Origin: Spiroplasma sp. BIUS-1
GTDB taxonomy: Bacteria > Bacillota_I > Bacilli_A > Mycoplasmatales > Mycoplasmataceae
Length of the DNA: 64,000 nucleotides
Direction: 5' to 3'
Assembly: GCF_010365805.1 (NCBI RefSeq)
Contig: NZ_CP048386.1
Location: forward strand, 186,001 to 250,000
Made by a program: the position numbers and the translations under genes. This document shows positions 43,224-53,344 of the stretch, piece by piece. The notes under the pieces were generated by a model. The model did not search any database, was not told the origin of the DNA, and saw only the letters and a list, made by a program, of their open reading frames with translations. Position 1 is the first letter of the stretch. Each line of letters starts with the position of its first letter.

Positions 43224-46154
43224 ATGAATAATTTTAATGGGCTAAATAATCAAGATGACAATGACCGTACAAGAGCATTTACTCTTCAAAAAAAAGAAAG
43301 AAGAGCAGATTCAGTTTCATGAATAGTTGGAGCTTTACTTCTATTCTTTATAAACTTAATGTCATTAGGAAGAATTACAATCGTTGGTCAATTTATTGAT
43401 GACGTATTTTTTAATTTGCCTTTTGGGTGATTTAAGTACTTTTTATATCTATTATTTTTTATGGTGGATTTTGCTATTTATTTTGGAATAAAATTTAAAC
43501 CTAAAAAAAGATTTTTAGCAATGGTAATTATTACATGAATTTCAATGTGTTGAATAATATCTTCAATTCTTTTTATAGTTGCTTATAATGTTAAAACAGA
43601 AGATTTTAAAGTTAATGCTATTTGATCATCTACAATACTAAAAGATTCAATATCTTCTTATTTTGAAAATTGAACTCAAAAATCTCTTTGAGGAGAAAAT
43701 AGTGGAACAATATGAGTTGCAAATCCAGAAACATACTTTAATTTATGAGCTGGTGGTGGATTAATTGGAACAATTTTAGCCGGTTTTTCTGCATATACAT
43801 CAATATACTTTGGGTTAGTAATAGCTTTATTCTTTTTCGTTTTAGATATGATATGAATATTTACAGGAGATGCCTTCTTCTTTTTAAAACCCAAATCAAA
43901 AAGAACAGGTAAAAGACTAAGAATACTTTCTTTAAAAAATAATAAAAATTCAAGTTATAGCCCAAAAGTTAAAAAGCAAAGAAATAACAGAGGAATATTT
44001 AGTCTTATTAATTTAGATGATGATGACGGTTTCGAGGAAAGAAATATTTTAGCATCTATGAAAGAATCTGATATCACTATTGAATTGCCAAGTTATAACA
44101 GAAACAGTGATAGAAATATTTATGAAGAAGTTAATACTGATTTTTATAATGATGACTTCTCAAACATAAATCTAGAAAACTATAATCCAAATCAAGACTA
44201 CAAAAATGAGTTCATGAATCATCAAGAACAAGGACTAAAGAAAATAACAGATTTTAATTTAGATAAAGTAAGGGAAGAGGCAAAATATAGAGCTGAATCT
44301 TTTGTCAGAGAAGAACCTGTTTATACTTCTAGAAGAGAAAAAGATTATGACTTTGATTTCCCAATGCCTATTGAATCAAAATATGGTCAAGTTTCTACAG
44401 AACAAGCAAGGGAACAATTGGCAAAAGAAACAAATATAACTCCTTTCGGTGCTAATGGTAAAACTCAAGAACTAGTTAAATCAAAAACAAAAAAAGAAAA
44501 AGTCGAAGAAACACCAGAAGGTCAAATCACTTTGGATTACTTCATTAATGAAACTAAAAAAGAAAAAGAACAAGTTAAAAAACAGTTTGAAGAATTTAAT
44601 GATTACACTTCTCCGATGCAAGAAAATCTTGCAAGAAATATTTTATATTCTTCAAGTGGATATCAATCAAGAAATAATGGTAAACAACAAATGGAGGTTA
44701 ATACAAATAAAGCTGTTGAAAAACAACAATTTGTAAATGATGCTTATCAACTTCCTTCAATTGAAATACTTACTCAAAAAGGCAATAACTCAGTTCAGCA
44801 AGAAGAAGTTAGAAAAGCAGCGGAAGAAAAAGCTCAAAGAATTAATGAAACTTTCAAACAGTTTGGAGTTCATGCTAGTGTAACTAATATGAATATCGGT
44901 CCAACTGTTATTAAATTTGAAATTCAACCAGAACCTGGAACAAAAGTTAATAGCATTACATCATTGGAAAATGACTTGAAATTAGCGTTAGCAACTCAAA
45001 ATGTTATAATGGAATCTCCAATTCCAGGAAAACAAGCTGTAGGTATAGAAATACCAAACGATAAACCTGAAATTGTTCCAATGAGAACTGTTATTGAAGA
45101 ACAACCTATTACTAAAATGGGAAGTAAACTATATTTTGCTATTGGTAAAACAGTTACTGGAGATATGTTATTTGGTGAACTTGATAAAATGCCTCACTTA
45201 CTTGTTGCTGGTTCAACAGGTAGTGGTAAGTCAGTTATGATCAACGGTATAATTTCATCAATTCTAATGAAAGCAAAGCCTCATGAAGTTAAATTCTTGA
45301 TGATTGACCCTAAAAAAGTTGAACTTTCAGTTTATTCTTCAATTCCTCATTTACTTGCACCAGTAATTAGTGATATGAGTGTTGCAAATAGTGCACTTAA
45401 AAAAGTTATAAATGAAATGGAAAGAAGATATGCTCTTTTCACAACAAATGGAGTTAAAAACATTGATGGATTTAACTCAAGACAAGCATCTTCTGAAACA
45501 AAACTTCCTTACTATGTAGTTATTATCGACGAGCTAGCAGACTTAATGATGACCTCAAATAAAAAAGATGTTGAAGACTCTATTATGAGACTTACACAAC
45601 TTTCTCGTGCTGCAGGAATTCACTTAATTGTTGCAACTCAAAGACCTTCAACAGATGTTATTACAGGTGTTATTAAATCTAACATTCCAGTAAGAATTGC
45701 CTTTTCTGTAACTTCATCAATTGATTCAAGAACTATTTTAGATTCAAGTGGTGCTGAAAGATTAATTGGAAAAGGAGATCTGTTGTACACACTTCCAGGA
45801 AGTGCTTCACTTGTTAGAGCACAAGGTGCTTATATAAGTGATGATGAAATTGAAGCTTTAGTAAGACATTGTTCAACTCAACAACAACAAATTTTCGATT
45901 CTGAATTCTTAAAAATAGAAGAAGATACCAACACAATTAACATGGGTGCTGGTTCAGATCCTATGTTTAATGAAATTAAAGATTATGTAATAAGCAAGCA
46001 AAAAGCTTCAACCAGTTTAATTCAAAGACAATTTGCAATTGGTTATAATAGAGCTGCAAAAATTGTAGATGAACTTGAACTAATGGGAATAATTGGACCA
46101 CAAAATGGTTCAAAACCAAGAGAAGTTTATATTAAAGCAGAAGATATATATTAA
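43224..46154 (+). CDS. ftsK: DNA translocase FtsK/SpoIIIE
   Basis: Hexameric motor that moves chromosome DNA at division. The 976-residue product has four N-terminal membrane helices (to about residue 215), a long polar linker, and the motor with Walker A GSTGSGKS (about 663) and Walker B VVIIDELADLM; the ATQRPS segment is present. The C-terminal gamma winged helix (KQKASTSLIQRQFAIGYNRAAKIVDELE) reads KOPS/SRS-type DNA signs. AAAGGTGG precedes the ATG. Confidence 0.97.
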
Positions 46155-46184
46155 AATCAGCAAAATTAAATGCTGATTTTTTTT
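46153..46184 (+). terminator. Terminator after ftsK
   Basis: AAAATCAGCA (46153-46162) and TGCTGATTTT (46171-46180), then T. Confidence 0.9.
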
Positions 46185-46191
46185 AAGACTA

Positions 46192-46197
46192 TATAAT
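46192..46197 (+). promoter_or_regulatory. -10 box of uvrC
   Basis: TATAAT 20 bases before the uvrC start, just after the ftsK terminator. Confidence 0.5.
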
Positions 46198-46216
46198 AAT
46201 ACTGAGGTGAGATTTT

Positions 46217-47983
46217 ATGGAAAACATAGTTAAAAATTTACCAGAAAAACCTGGTTGCTATTTATATAAAAATAAAGAAAATAAAATAATCTATGTTGGA
46301 AAAGCAAAAAATCTTAAAAAAAGAGTTTCTAGTTATTTCAATAGAGCTCATAATTATAAAACAACTAAACTTGTAAGAGACATAGTTGATATTGAAACTA
46401 TTGTTACAGAAAATGAAAAAGAATCTTTGATTTTAGAACAAAACTTAATTAAAAAATATAGACCGAGATATAACATTGTTTTAAATGATGATAAAAAATA
46501 TCCATATATTGCTATAACAAAAGAAAAAGATCCCGTTTATGTTTATACAAGAAACTATGATAATAACAATCAAATTTCATTTGGACCACTTCCTGATGGA
46601 ACAAGTGCTAGAAATATTTTAAAAACTTTAGAGAGAATTTATCCTTTAAGAAGATGTAAAGGAAATTTAGGAAAACCATGTATTCACTATCATATAGAAC
46701 AATGTTCAGGGGCTTGTTTTAAAGAAGTTGAATCTAGTTTTTATGAAAATCAAATACAAAATGTTAAAAACTTTTTTAATAGAAGCAATGATGATTTTAA
46801 AAACAAATTAGAAGAAAAAATGTTTATAGCTTCTGACAATTTACAATTTGAAGAAGCACAAAGAATTAAAGAAATTATAAGTCACTTAAACTTCTCTATT
46901 ACAGAACAATTTGTTGATTTTAACGATAATTTAAATAGAGATGTATTTAACTATTACGAAAGTGATCACTATGTTTGTTTTGTAGTTCTATTTTATAGAA
47001 GCGGAAAATTGATTTTAAAAGATCAATTAATAATGAAAAATACATTTCAAGAAGTTAAACCTTTATTTGAAAATTTTATAATGCAAATTTATTCAAAAAA
47101 TATGTTACCAGACTATATTTTATTACCAAAAGAATTAGAAGATAGTAGTTTGCAATTGTTATTTAATGAAAAGATAACATATGGGAATGATGAATCAAGT
47201 TTAAGAATTTTAAATTTAGCAAAAAATAATGCTCAAGAATATATCAGACAAGAAGAATTATATAAAAGTCAAAAATCTATCAGTAAAGAAGAATTGCTAG
47301 ATCAAGTTCAAAAAACCTTGAACTTACCTAATTATCCATATCACATTGAAATGTTTGATGTTGCAAATATATTAGATGAATTTGTAACTGGTGCTATGGT
47401 TGTTTTTAAAGGTGGTCAACCAAGTTTCAATGATTTTAGAAAATACAACATTATCATTGATGAAAAAGGTGACTTTCAAAGAATGCAAAATATGATATAT
47501 AGAAGATATCAAAAGGATTTAAATGCACAACAAAATTTACCAGATCTTATAATAATGGATGGTGGAAAAATACAAGTTCATGCAGCTAAATCACAATTAG
47601 AGTTATTAGATTTAAATATACCAGTTATTGGTCTTGTAAAAAACGATAAACACAAAACAGAATATATTTTAGATACTCAAGAAAACGAAATTATCTTAGA
47701 TAAAACATCAGAGGTCTTTAAGTTTTTAGAATTAATACAAAACAGAGTTCATAACTTTGCTATCTCAAGTTTTAGAAAAAAACAAGCTAAATCATTTTCT
47801 AAAGATGACTTATCTTCAATAAAAGGTGTTGGAGAGAAAATGATACAAAAAATTAACCAACTATATCCTTCAAGAATGGATTTCTATAATGCAGATTATG
47901 AAGATATTAAAAAAATAGTCAAAAAAGATGAAATTGTTTTAGCTATTAAAGAAATAAAAAATAAAATTGAAAACAAAAAATAG
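46217..47983 (+). CDS. uvrC: Excinuclease ABC subunit C
   Basis: Makes both incisions in nucleotide excision repair. The 588-residue product has the GIY-YIG domain (CYLYKNKENKIIYVGKAKNLKKRV), a Cys cluster (RRCKGNLGKPCIHYHIEQCSGAC), the UvrB-binding UVR region (LQFEEAQRIKEII), the RNase H-like endonuclease (FDVANILDEFVTGAMVVF) and the HhH tail (LSSIKGVGEKMI). It contains no Trp codon, so its frame is unbroken. GAGGTGA precedes the ATG. Confidence 0.97.
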   Translation: MENIVKNLPEKPGCYLYKNKENKIIYVGKAKNLKKRVSSYFNRAHNYKTTKLVRDIVDIETIVTENEKESLILEQNLIKKYRPRYNIVLNDDKKYPYIAITKEKDPVYVYTRNYDNNNQISFGPLPDGTSARNILKTLERIYPLRRCKGNLGKPCIHYHIEQCSGACFKEVESSFYENQIQNVKNFFNRSNDDFKNKLEEKMFIASDNLQFEEAQRIKEIISHLNFSITEQFVDFNDNLNRDVFNYYESDHYVCFVVLFYRSGKLILKDQLIMKNTFQEVKPLFENFIMQIYSKNMLPDYILLPKELEDSSLQLLFNEKITYGNDESSLRILNLAKNNAQEYIRQEELYKSQKSISKEELLDQVQKTLNLPNYPYHIEMFDVANILDEFVTGAMVVFKGGQPSFNDFRKYNIIIDEKGDFQRMQNMIYRRYQKDLNAQQNLPDLIIMDGGKIQVHAAKSQLELLDLNIPVIGLVKNDKHKTEYILDTQENEIILDKTSEVFKFLELIQNRVHNFAISSFRKKQAKSFSKDDLSSIKGVGEKMIQKINQLYPSRMDFYNADYEDIKKIVKKDEIVLAIKEIKNKIENKK

Positions 47984-48015
47984 AATAATATGCTTATTTT
48001 TATGGTAAAAAAATG

Positions 48016-48021
48016 TATAAT
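48016..48021 (+). promoter_or_regulatory. Extended -10 box of greA
   Basis: TGTATAAT, 28 bases before the greA start. Confidence 0.6.
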
Positions 48022-48048
48022 ATTTTAGTTAAATAAAAGGGGATTAAT

Positions 48049-48522
48049 ATGACAGATAAAGACATTATTTTAACTGCTGAGGGGCTACAAGAATTAAAAG
48101 ACGAATTAGCTAATTTAATTAATAACGTTCGTCCACAAGTTATTGAAGAACTTGTTGAAGCTCGTGCTCAAGGAGATTTATCAGAAAATGCTGATTATGA
48201 TGCAGCAAGAAACAGACAAGCAGAAGTTGAAGCTAGAATTAAAGAAGTTGAAGCTATGCTTTCTAAAGCAAAAATTATTGAAGATTCAAATTCAAAAAAT
48301 AAAGAAGTAAAAATTGGTAGCCAAGTTACATTTACAAGTCAAAAAACTAAAAAAGACATGAGTGTAAAAATTGTTGGAGCTATTGAAGCTGACCCATTTG
48401 AAAACAAAATCTCAAACGAATCACCACTTGCAAAAGCAATGTTGGGAAAAGTTGTTGGAGATTCAGTTGAAGTGAGAGAACTTAAAGAACCTTACAAAAT
48501 AACAATTAAAGAAATTAAATAA
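48049..48522 (+). CDS. greA: Transcription elongation factor GreA
   Basis: Rescues backtracked RNA polymerase by stimulating transcript cleavage. The 157-residue product has the N-terminal coiled coil with acidic tip (AQGDLSENADYDAARNRQAE) and the FKBP-like C-domain (ISNESPLAKAMLGKVVGDSVEV). GGGGA precedes the ATG. It has its own promoter and terminator. Confidence 0.97.
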   Translation: MTDKDIILTAEGLQELKDELANLINNVRPQVIEELVEARAQGDLSENADYDAARNRQAEVEARIKEVEAMLSKAKIIEDSNSKNKEVKIGSQVTFTSQKTKKDMSVKIVGAIEADPFENKISNESPLAKAMLGKVVGDSVEVRELKEPYKITIKEIK

Positions 48523-48525
48523 TTT

Positions 48526-48553
48526 AACCTAATAACTTTATTAGGTTTTTTTA
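48526..48553 (+). terminator. Terminator after greA
   Basis: AACCTAATAA and TTATTAGGTT around a short loop, then T; the rsmI ribosome site follows within 10 bases. Confidence 0.85.
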
Positions 48554-48569
48554 TACAAGGAGAAAAGTT

Positions 48570-49448
48570 ATGTTAAAAGTGCAAAGTACATTTAAAAATG
48601 ATTTACCAACTATATATTTGGTGGGAACCCCAATAGGGAATTTGGATGACATTTCAAAAAGAGTTGTAGAGACATTTCAAAAAGCTGATGTAATATACTG
48701 TGAAGACACTAGGGTGAGTTTCAAACTTTTTGAAAAACTAAATTTAAATAAAAAATTAAAAGCACTACATAAATTTAATGAATTTTCTATAAGTGAAAGC
48801 TTTATTGAAGATATTAATAAATATAAAAACATAGCAATTATAAGTGATGCTGGAGTTCCTTGCATAAGTGATCCAGGTGCAATTGTTATAAAACAAGTAT
48901 TAGAATCAAATGTTGAAGTTAATATAACTTCAGTTAATTGTGGTCCTGCCTATATTCATGCAATAGCAAGTTCTGGTTTTGTTTCTAGAAGAAACCTATT
49001 TTTAGGGTTTTTAGATAAAAAAAATATAGAAAATGACTTAAAAAAGGTTTTAGAAGAACAACAAAATGAAGAGGTTATAATATCTTTTTATGAATCTGTT
49101 CATAGAATCCAATCCACTTTAAATCAACTTTCATTGATGATTGACTCTGAAACTAAAATGGTTTTGGCAAGAGAATTAACAAAAATAAATGAAGAATTTC
49201 TAAGAGGGACAATAAAAGAGATTTGTGACTATATAAATAGTGATAATTTAGTTCTTAAAGGGGAGTTTTGTGTTGTTTTAGAATCAAACTTTAAAAAAAC
49301 TATAAATAAAGAAATAGATATGCAAAAAATAGTTTCAGAAGTTGAAGAATTATTGAAAACAAACATTAGTAAAAAGGATGCTATAAAAACTGTATCAAAG
49401 AAATATAATGTAAATAAAAATGAACTAACAAAGTTCTTCTATAAGTAA
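48570..49448 (+). CDS. rsmI: 16S rRNA (cytidine-1402-2'-O)-methyltransferase
   Basis: A 292-residue tetrapyrrole-methylase-fold enzyme that modifies C1402 in the ribosomal P site. YLVGTPIGNLDDIS, VIYCEDTR, ISDAGVPCISDPG and FYESVHRI are the RsmI signatures, and a helix-turn-helix-like C-terminal tail is present (ISKKDAIKTVSKKYNVNKNEL). AAGGAG precedes the ATG, right after the greA terminator. Confidence 0.96.
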   Translation: MLKVQSTFKNDLPTIYLVGTPIGNLDDISKRVVETFQKADVIYCEDTRVSFKLFEKLNLNKKLKALHKFNEFSISESFIEDINKYKNIAIISDAGVPCISDPGAIVIKQVLESNVEVNITSVNCGPAYIHAIASSGFVSRRNLFLGFLDKKNIENDLKKVLEEQQNEEVIISFYESVHRIQSTLNQLSLMIDSETKMVLARELTKINEEFLRGTIKEICDYINSDNLVLKGEFCVVLESNFKKTINKEIDMQKIVSEVEELLKTNISKKDAIKTVSKKYNVNKNELTKFFYK

Positions 49449-49455
49449 AAAAATA

Positions 49456-49479
49456 ATTATTTATATCGATATAAATAAT
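49456..49479. promoter_or_regulatory. 24-bp perfect palindrome before the double-glycine peptide gene
   Basis: ATTATTTATATC and its exact complement meet with no gap at 49467/49468, directly before the ribosome site (GGGAGG at 49480). It could be an operator for a dimeric repressor, or an RNA hairpin. It lacks a T run, so it is a poor terminator for rsmI. Confidence 0.6.
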
Positions 49480-49494
49480 GGGAGGTATTTTACT

Positions 49495-49779
49495 ATGGAA
49501 AAATTAAATACAAATCAAAAAAGAGAAGTTGTTGGGGGTAAAGGTGTTACTGGAGCTTTATTAAATGGTATTGGAAGTATTGCAAAGGGAGTAAGTGATT
49601 TATTTACAAACACAATTGGATCAATATCAACAACAATCTTTACAGCAAAATCTCTAAATAAAGTAGATAAATTAGAGGCAAAAATTGGTAACTCAACTTT
49701 TAAATCAGATAATACAACTTCAAATAAGCTAAATATTGAAGCTGATTCAAAAGTGCCGAGTGTAGTTAGTTTATTTTAG
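49495..49779 (+). CDS. Small peptide with a possible double-glycine leader
   Basis: A 94-residue protein. Residues 1-15 (MEKLNTNQKREVVGG) partly match double-glycine leaders: Leu at -12, Gln at -8 in place of Glu, Val at -4, GG at -2/-1. Cleavage would release a 79-residue Gly/Ser/Thr-rich peptide (KGVTGALLNGIGSIAKG...) with amphipathic character, like some class II bacteriocins. No C39 peptidase-exporter or immunity gene is in the window, so the match may be chance. GGGAGG lies about 10 bases before the ATG, with a 24-bp palindrome upstream. Confidence 0.6.
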   Translation: MEKLNTNQKREVVGGKGVTGALLNGIGSIAKGVSDLFTNTIGSISTTIFTAKSLNKVDKLEAKIGNSTFKSDNTTSNKLNIEADSKVPSVVSLF

Positions 49780-49800
49780 GTTTCTTCTGAACCTTTTTTA
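49778..49800 (+). terminator. Short terminator after the small peptide gene
   Basis: AGGTT (49778-49782) and AACCT (49790-49794) followed by T; the stem is only 5 bp. Confidence 0.5.
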
Positions 49801-49841
49801 ATAAAAAAGTTAAAAAAACTAGATTTTTAATTCCAATTTAG

Positions 49842-49847
49842 TATAAA
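49842..49847 (+). promoter_or_regulatory. -10 box of rplU-prp-rpmA
   Basis: TATAAA just upstream of the L21 leader. Confidence 0.45.
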
Positions 49848-49856
49848 ATTATTTAG

Positions 49857-49936
49857 GTTGCTAGTTTCAACCGCACTTTGTATGTCAATAAGTAGTTTGA
49901 AAAACAACTCACATGCAAGGCGAGTCTAGACTGGAG
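49857..49936 (+). ncRNA. L21-type leader RNA upstream of rplU
   Basis: About 80 bases of G/C-richer, structured sequence lie between the -10 box and the rplU ribosome site. GTTG...CAAC forms a first hairpin, and CTC/GAG with flanking bases a second near 49908-49926. Position and features fit the ribosomal protein L21 leader of Firmicutes; I did not check a covariance model. Confidence 0.6.
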
Positions 49937-49944
49937 GAATAAAG

Positions 49945-50382
49945 ATGTTCGCAATTATAAAAACAGGTGGAAAACAAATTAAAGTTTCTAAAGATGATGA
50001 AATCTACGTAGAAAAATTAGATGTTGAAGAAGGTAAAAAAGTTACTTTTAACGAAGTTCTAATGATAGATGGTACAGTAGGTTCACCTTTAATCAAAGGG
50101 GCAACAGTTACAGGAACTGTTGTTAAACAAGGTAAAGGTAAAAAACTTAGAGTTGTTAGATATCACCCTAAGAAAAACGTTAATAAAGTTTATGGTCACA
50201 GACAACCATATACAAAAGTTAAAATTGACGCTATTTCATTAGGAGGATCAAAATCAACAACTGATTCTGCAGAAACAAAAACTACAGCAACAGCTCCTAA
50301 AGCTGCTGCTGCACCAAAAACAACAACAGCTACAAAAGCTGCTGCACCAAAAGCTACTACAGAACCAAAAACTGAGGAATAG
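49945..50382 (+). CDS. rplU: Ribosomal protein L21 (bL21) with an Ala/Thr/Lys-rich tail
   Basis: Large-subunit protein. Residues 1-102 are ordinary L21 ([39 protein letters not shown]). A tail of about 40 residues made of Ala, Thr, Lys and Pro follows (for example [20 protein letters not shown]); most L21 proteins stop near residue 103. The repeats in this tail are low-complexity DNA. GGAGG precedes the ATG. Confidence 0.95.
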   Translation: MFAIIKTGGKQIKVSKDDEIYVEKLDVEEGKKVTFNEVLMIDGTVGSPLIKGATVTGTVVKQGKGKKLRVVRYHPKKNVNKVYGHRQPYTKVKIDAISLGGSKSTTDSAETKTTATAPKAAAAPKTTTATKAAAPKATTEPKTEE

Positions 50383-50385
50383 TAG

Positions 50386-50697
50386 ATGGTAAAAGCTAAA
50401 ATTGTTGAAAAAAACAATAAAATAAATTCGTTTGTAATAAATGGACATGCTGAGGGTGGTGACTATGGTCATGATCTTGTATGTGCAGCTATTACAGGGA
50501 TAGTTACTGGATCTTTAAATGCTTTCGACATTCAATTTAAAAGCAATGTTGAAATAGATGTTAAGGAAAATGAAATAAGTATTAAAATAGTTAAAGATGA
50601 TGAATTATTAAATAATTTATTAGAATTTATGCTTATTCAACTAGAAACTATTCAGGTGCAATATCCAAAGAATTTTAAAATAGAAAGGATGATTTAA
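50386..50697 (+). CDS. prp: Ribosomal-processing cysteine protease Prp
   Basis: A 103-residue YsxB-family protease. The catalytic dyad is His21 ([12 protein letters not shown]) and Cys33 (LVCAAIT). It removes the N-terminal extension of L27, encoded just downstream. It lies between rplU and rpmA, the conserved Firmicutes order, with 3 bases between the rplU stop and its ATG. Confidence 0.95.
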   Translation: MVKAKIVEKNNKINSFVINGHAEGGDYGHDLVCAAITGIVTGSLNAFDIQFKSNVEIDVKENEISIKIVKDDELLNNLLEFMLIQLETIQVQYPKNFKIERMI

Positions 50698-50698
50698 T

Positions 50699-50989
50699 AT
50701 GCGTTTCTTATTAGGATTACAATATTTTGCTTCTAAAAAAGGGGTTGGGTCAACTAAAAACGGGCGTGACTCAGAATCAAAACGTTTAGGAGCTAAAAAA
50801 GCAGATGGACAATTTGCTAATGCAGGTTCAATTATTTTCAGACAAAGAGGAACAAAAATCCATCCAGGTGCAAATGTTGGACGTGGTGGAGATGATACAT
50901 TATTCGCTTTAGTATCAGGAATAGTTAAATACCAAAGATTTGGTAAAAACAGAACTAGAGCTGTAGTTATTCCACAAGAATCTAAATAA
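50699..50989 (+). CDS. rpmA: Ribosomal protein L27 (bL27) with a Prp-cleaved extension
   Basis: A 96-residue large-subunit protein near the peptidyl-transferase centre. [10 protein letters not shown] precedes [15 protein letters not shown], matching the Prp site (hydrophobic-L-x-L-Q-x-F, then A), so mature L27 starts at Ala11. The rest is standard ([24 protein letters not shown]). The ATG is one base after the prp stop. Confidence 0.97.
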   Translation: MRFLLGLQYFASKKGVGSTKNGRDSESKRLGAKKADGQFANAGSIIFRQRGTKIHPGANVGRGGDDTLFALVSGIVKYQRFGKNRTRAVVIPQESK

Positions 50990-50995
50990 TAATAT

Positions 50996-51019
50996 AAAGT
51001 CCCGTTTGGGGCTTTTTTT
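50996..51019 (+). terminator. Terminator after rpmA
   Basis: AAAGTCCC and GGGGCTTT (one G-T pair) with loop GTTT, then T. Confidence 0.85.
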
Positions 51020-51039
51020 AATGAAATGAGGAAATTAAA

Positions 51040-51894
51040 ATGTCATTAATTTTAGGTATATCAATAACTTTTATAATTTTTATCTTTGTTCTATTTTACT
51101 TATTAAAGATATTTAAAAATAAGGGAAAAAAGAATGATAATAGAAATATAAAACAAGATCTATCTGATTTTAAAAAGTTATTTCAAAACCAATCAAACAA
51201 AAGGGTATTTATAAATGAATTGCAAATTACGGAAAATTTTAATACTTTTCCATTTATTAGTGATTTTAAAAATATTAAAGAAAAATATCCAAGCGATAGT
51301 TTGATAAGTTCTCTTAAACATACCCAAAATAGTTTTTACGACTATTGAGCTAATAAAGAATTTGATTTTTTTGTCATTTTTGAAAAACTTTCAAAAGAAA
51401 AATTTATTACTTTGTCTTCAGAAAATTTAATAAAAGTTTACAATGAGTTTTCTATAAGTATTTTCAATTTGTATAAAGATATTTTTATAAGCAATGTAAT
51501 ACCATCTATAATTTCGAAGTTTGAAAATAAATCTTATAAATTAATAACCCCAGATAGAATAAATGATTTTGTAGATGAACAATTTATAGATTTTTGCAAA
51601 GGTATTGATAAAATAATAATGACTATTGAAACAGAGTTTTATCAAAATAAGTCAGACAATAGTGGTAATGAAAATTCAAACTTTGTTAAAAAACAAAGTG
51701 ATGAAAAATTAAGCAGAGCATATAGAATTTTGGAAGTTTCACCATTTGAAACAGACGAAAAAATTAAAAAGGCATATTTAAAATTAGCAAAAATTTATCA
51801 CCCAGATAGAAATAATAAAGAATATGCTAAAGAAAAAATGGCTGAAATAAATGATGCATATGATACTGTTTTAAAAGATAGAAAGAAAGATTAA
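51040..51894 (+). CDS. Membrane-anchored protein with C-terminal J domain
   Basis: A 284-residue protein: one N-terminal membrane helix (about 3-24), a helical cytoplasmic region of unknown type, and a C-terminal J domain (YRILEVSPFETDEKIKKAY, HPD at 254-256). It should bring DnaK to the membrane. An in-frame TGA (Trp, near 51347) splits it in the standard code. ATGAGGAAA gives the ribosome site. pepV follows 10 bases after the stop. Confidence 0.88.
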
Positions 51895-51904
51895 GGTAAT
51901 TAAC

Positions 51905-53257
51905 ATGAATGTTGAAAAAGAAATATTACTTGGTCAATATTTTGATCAAGCTTTAGAAGAAACAAAAAAAATAGTAGCAATGCCTTCTTATAGAAGGGAT
52001 TTAACTTATGGAGCACCAGTTCACGAAGACACAAGAAAAGTTCTAGATCACTGTGTTGAATTGTTGAAAACATTTGGTTTTCAAACTTTTATAGCACCAG
52101 ATTATAGATATGGTTATGCAGATTATGGTGATGGTGACAAATTATTTGGGATAATTTGTCACTTAGATGTTGTTCCTGCAGGAAATATAGATGAATGAGA
52201 AACTAATCCATTTGAGCCAATTATAAAAGATGGAAAATTAATCGGAAGGGGAACTTTTGACGATAAAGGTCCTACTATGATGAATATATTTGCTTTTAAA
52301 TATTTAATTGATCATGGTTTTAAACCAGATTACAAAATTAGATTCATTTTTGGAACAAGTGAAGAAACAAATTGAGAATGTATGGAAGCATATGTTGAAA
52401 ATGAACAACTTTGTGATTTAGGTTATGTTCCTGACGGTCACTTCCCGGTTGTTTATGCTGAAAAATGAATTGCAGATGTTGATTTAGTTGGAGAATTTGA
52501 ATCTGAATTTGAACTAAGTGGTGGAGAAGTTTATAATGCAGTAAATGACCTAGTTAAATATAAAGGTCCAAAACAAGAAGAAATTGCTTCTTGATTAAAA
52601 GAAAATGGAATTGATTCTTATGAGAGTGATGGATACTTATTTGTTAAAGGAGTATCTGCTCACGGAAGTTTACCATTTAAAGGAGTATCTGCTTCAACTT
52701 GATTGTTAAAAGCAATTGACTCAAATGGATTAAAACATCCATTGGCACAATTTGTTGCAAATTATGCTCATTTAAATTTCGATATGAAAGAAATTTTTGG
52801 AGATTTAACAGATGAAACTGGAGATTTAACAGCATGTAATGGAATTGTAAATATTTCAAAAACAGACTATAGATTCACAATTAACTTTAGAATACCTTGT
52901 ACAAGAGATCCACAAAAAGATGTTGTTGATGTTCTTGAAAAATTTGTTAAAGACAAAGGGTTAGGGTTAAAATTATCTTCAATCGAAGATAGAGTTTATT
53001 TCCCAAAAGACAGTGATGTAGTTAAAAATATAATGGAAGTTTACAAAGAAGTTACAGGAGATCTTAAAGCAGAACCAATTGCTATTGGTGGTGGGACATT
53101 TGCAAAATCAATGCCTAACATGATCGCTTTTGGAGCTGAATTTGATTTAAATGATTCTACAATGCACGCTTACAATGAGTATGTAAAAATTGAAGATTTG
53201 AAAAAAATGATGGAAATTTATGCAAAATCATTGGTTAAACTAACAAAATTAAAATAA
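51905..53257 (+). CDS. pepV: M20 family dipeptidase, PepV-like
   Basis: A 450-residue zinc dipeptidase: HLDVVPAG (first His ligand), GTFDDKGP (bridging Asp), SEETNWECMEAY (catalytic and metal Glu), and the lid domain with VSAHGS. The last ligand His is in the C-terminal GGGTFAKSMPN...MHAYNEYV part. It completes peptide breakdown in the cytoplasm, supplying amino acids. It is coupled to the membrane J-domain gene upstream. Confidence 0.93.
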
Positions 53258-53282
53258 TGCTTTTAGCATTATTTTTTTGTTT
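53255..53282 (+). terminator. Terminator after pepV
   Basis: TAATGC and GCATTA around TTTTA, followed by T; the stop overlaps the 5' arm. Confidence 0.8.
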
Positions 53283-53303
53283 AAAAGCAAGTGTAAAAAA
53301 TGA

Positions 53304-53314
53304 TATACTATACT
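53304..53314 (+). promoter_or_regulatory. -10 boxes of rpsB-tsf
   Basis: Two overlapping TATACT boxes (53304-53309 and 53309-53314), about 140 bases before rpsB. Confidence 0.5.
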
Positions 53315-53344
53315 TGTTTGTATATTTATTTTGGGTATGCAATC

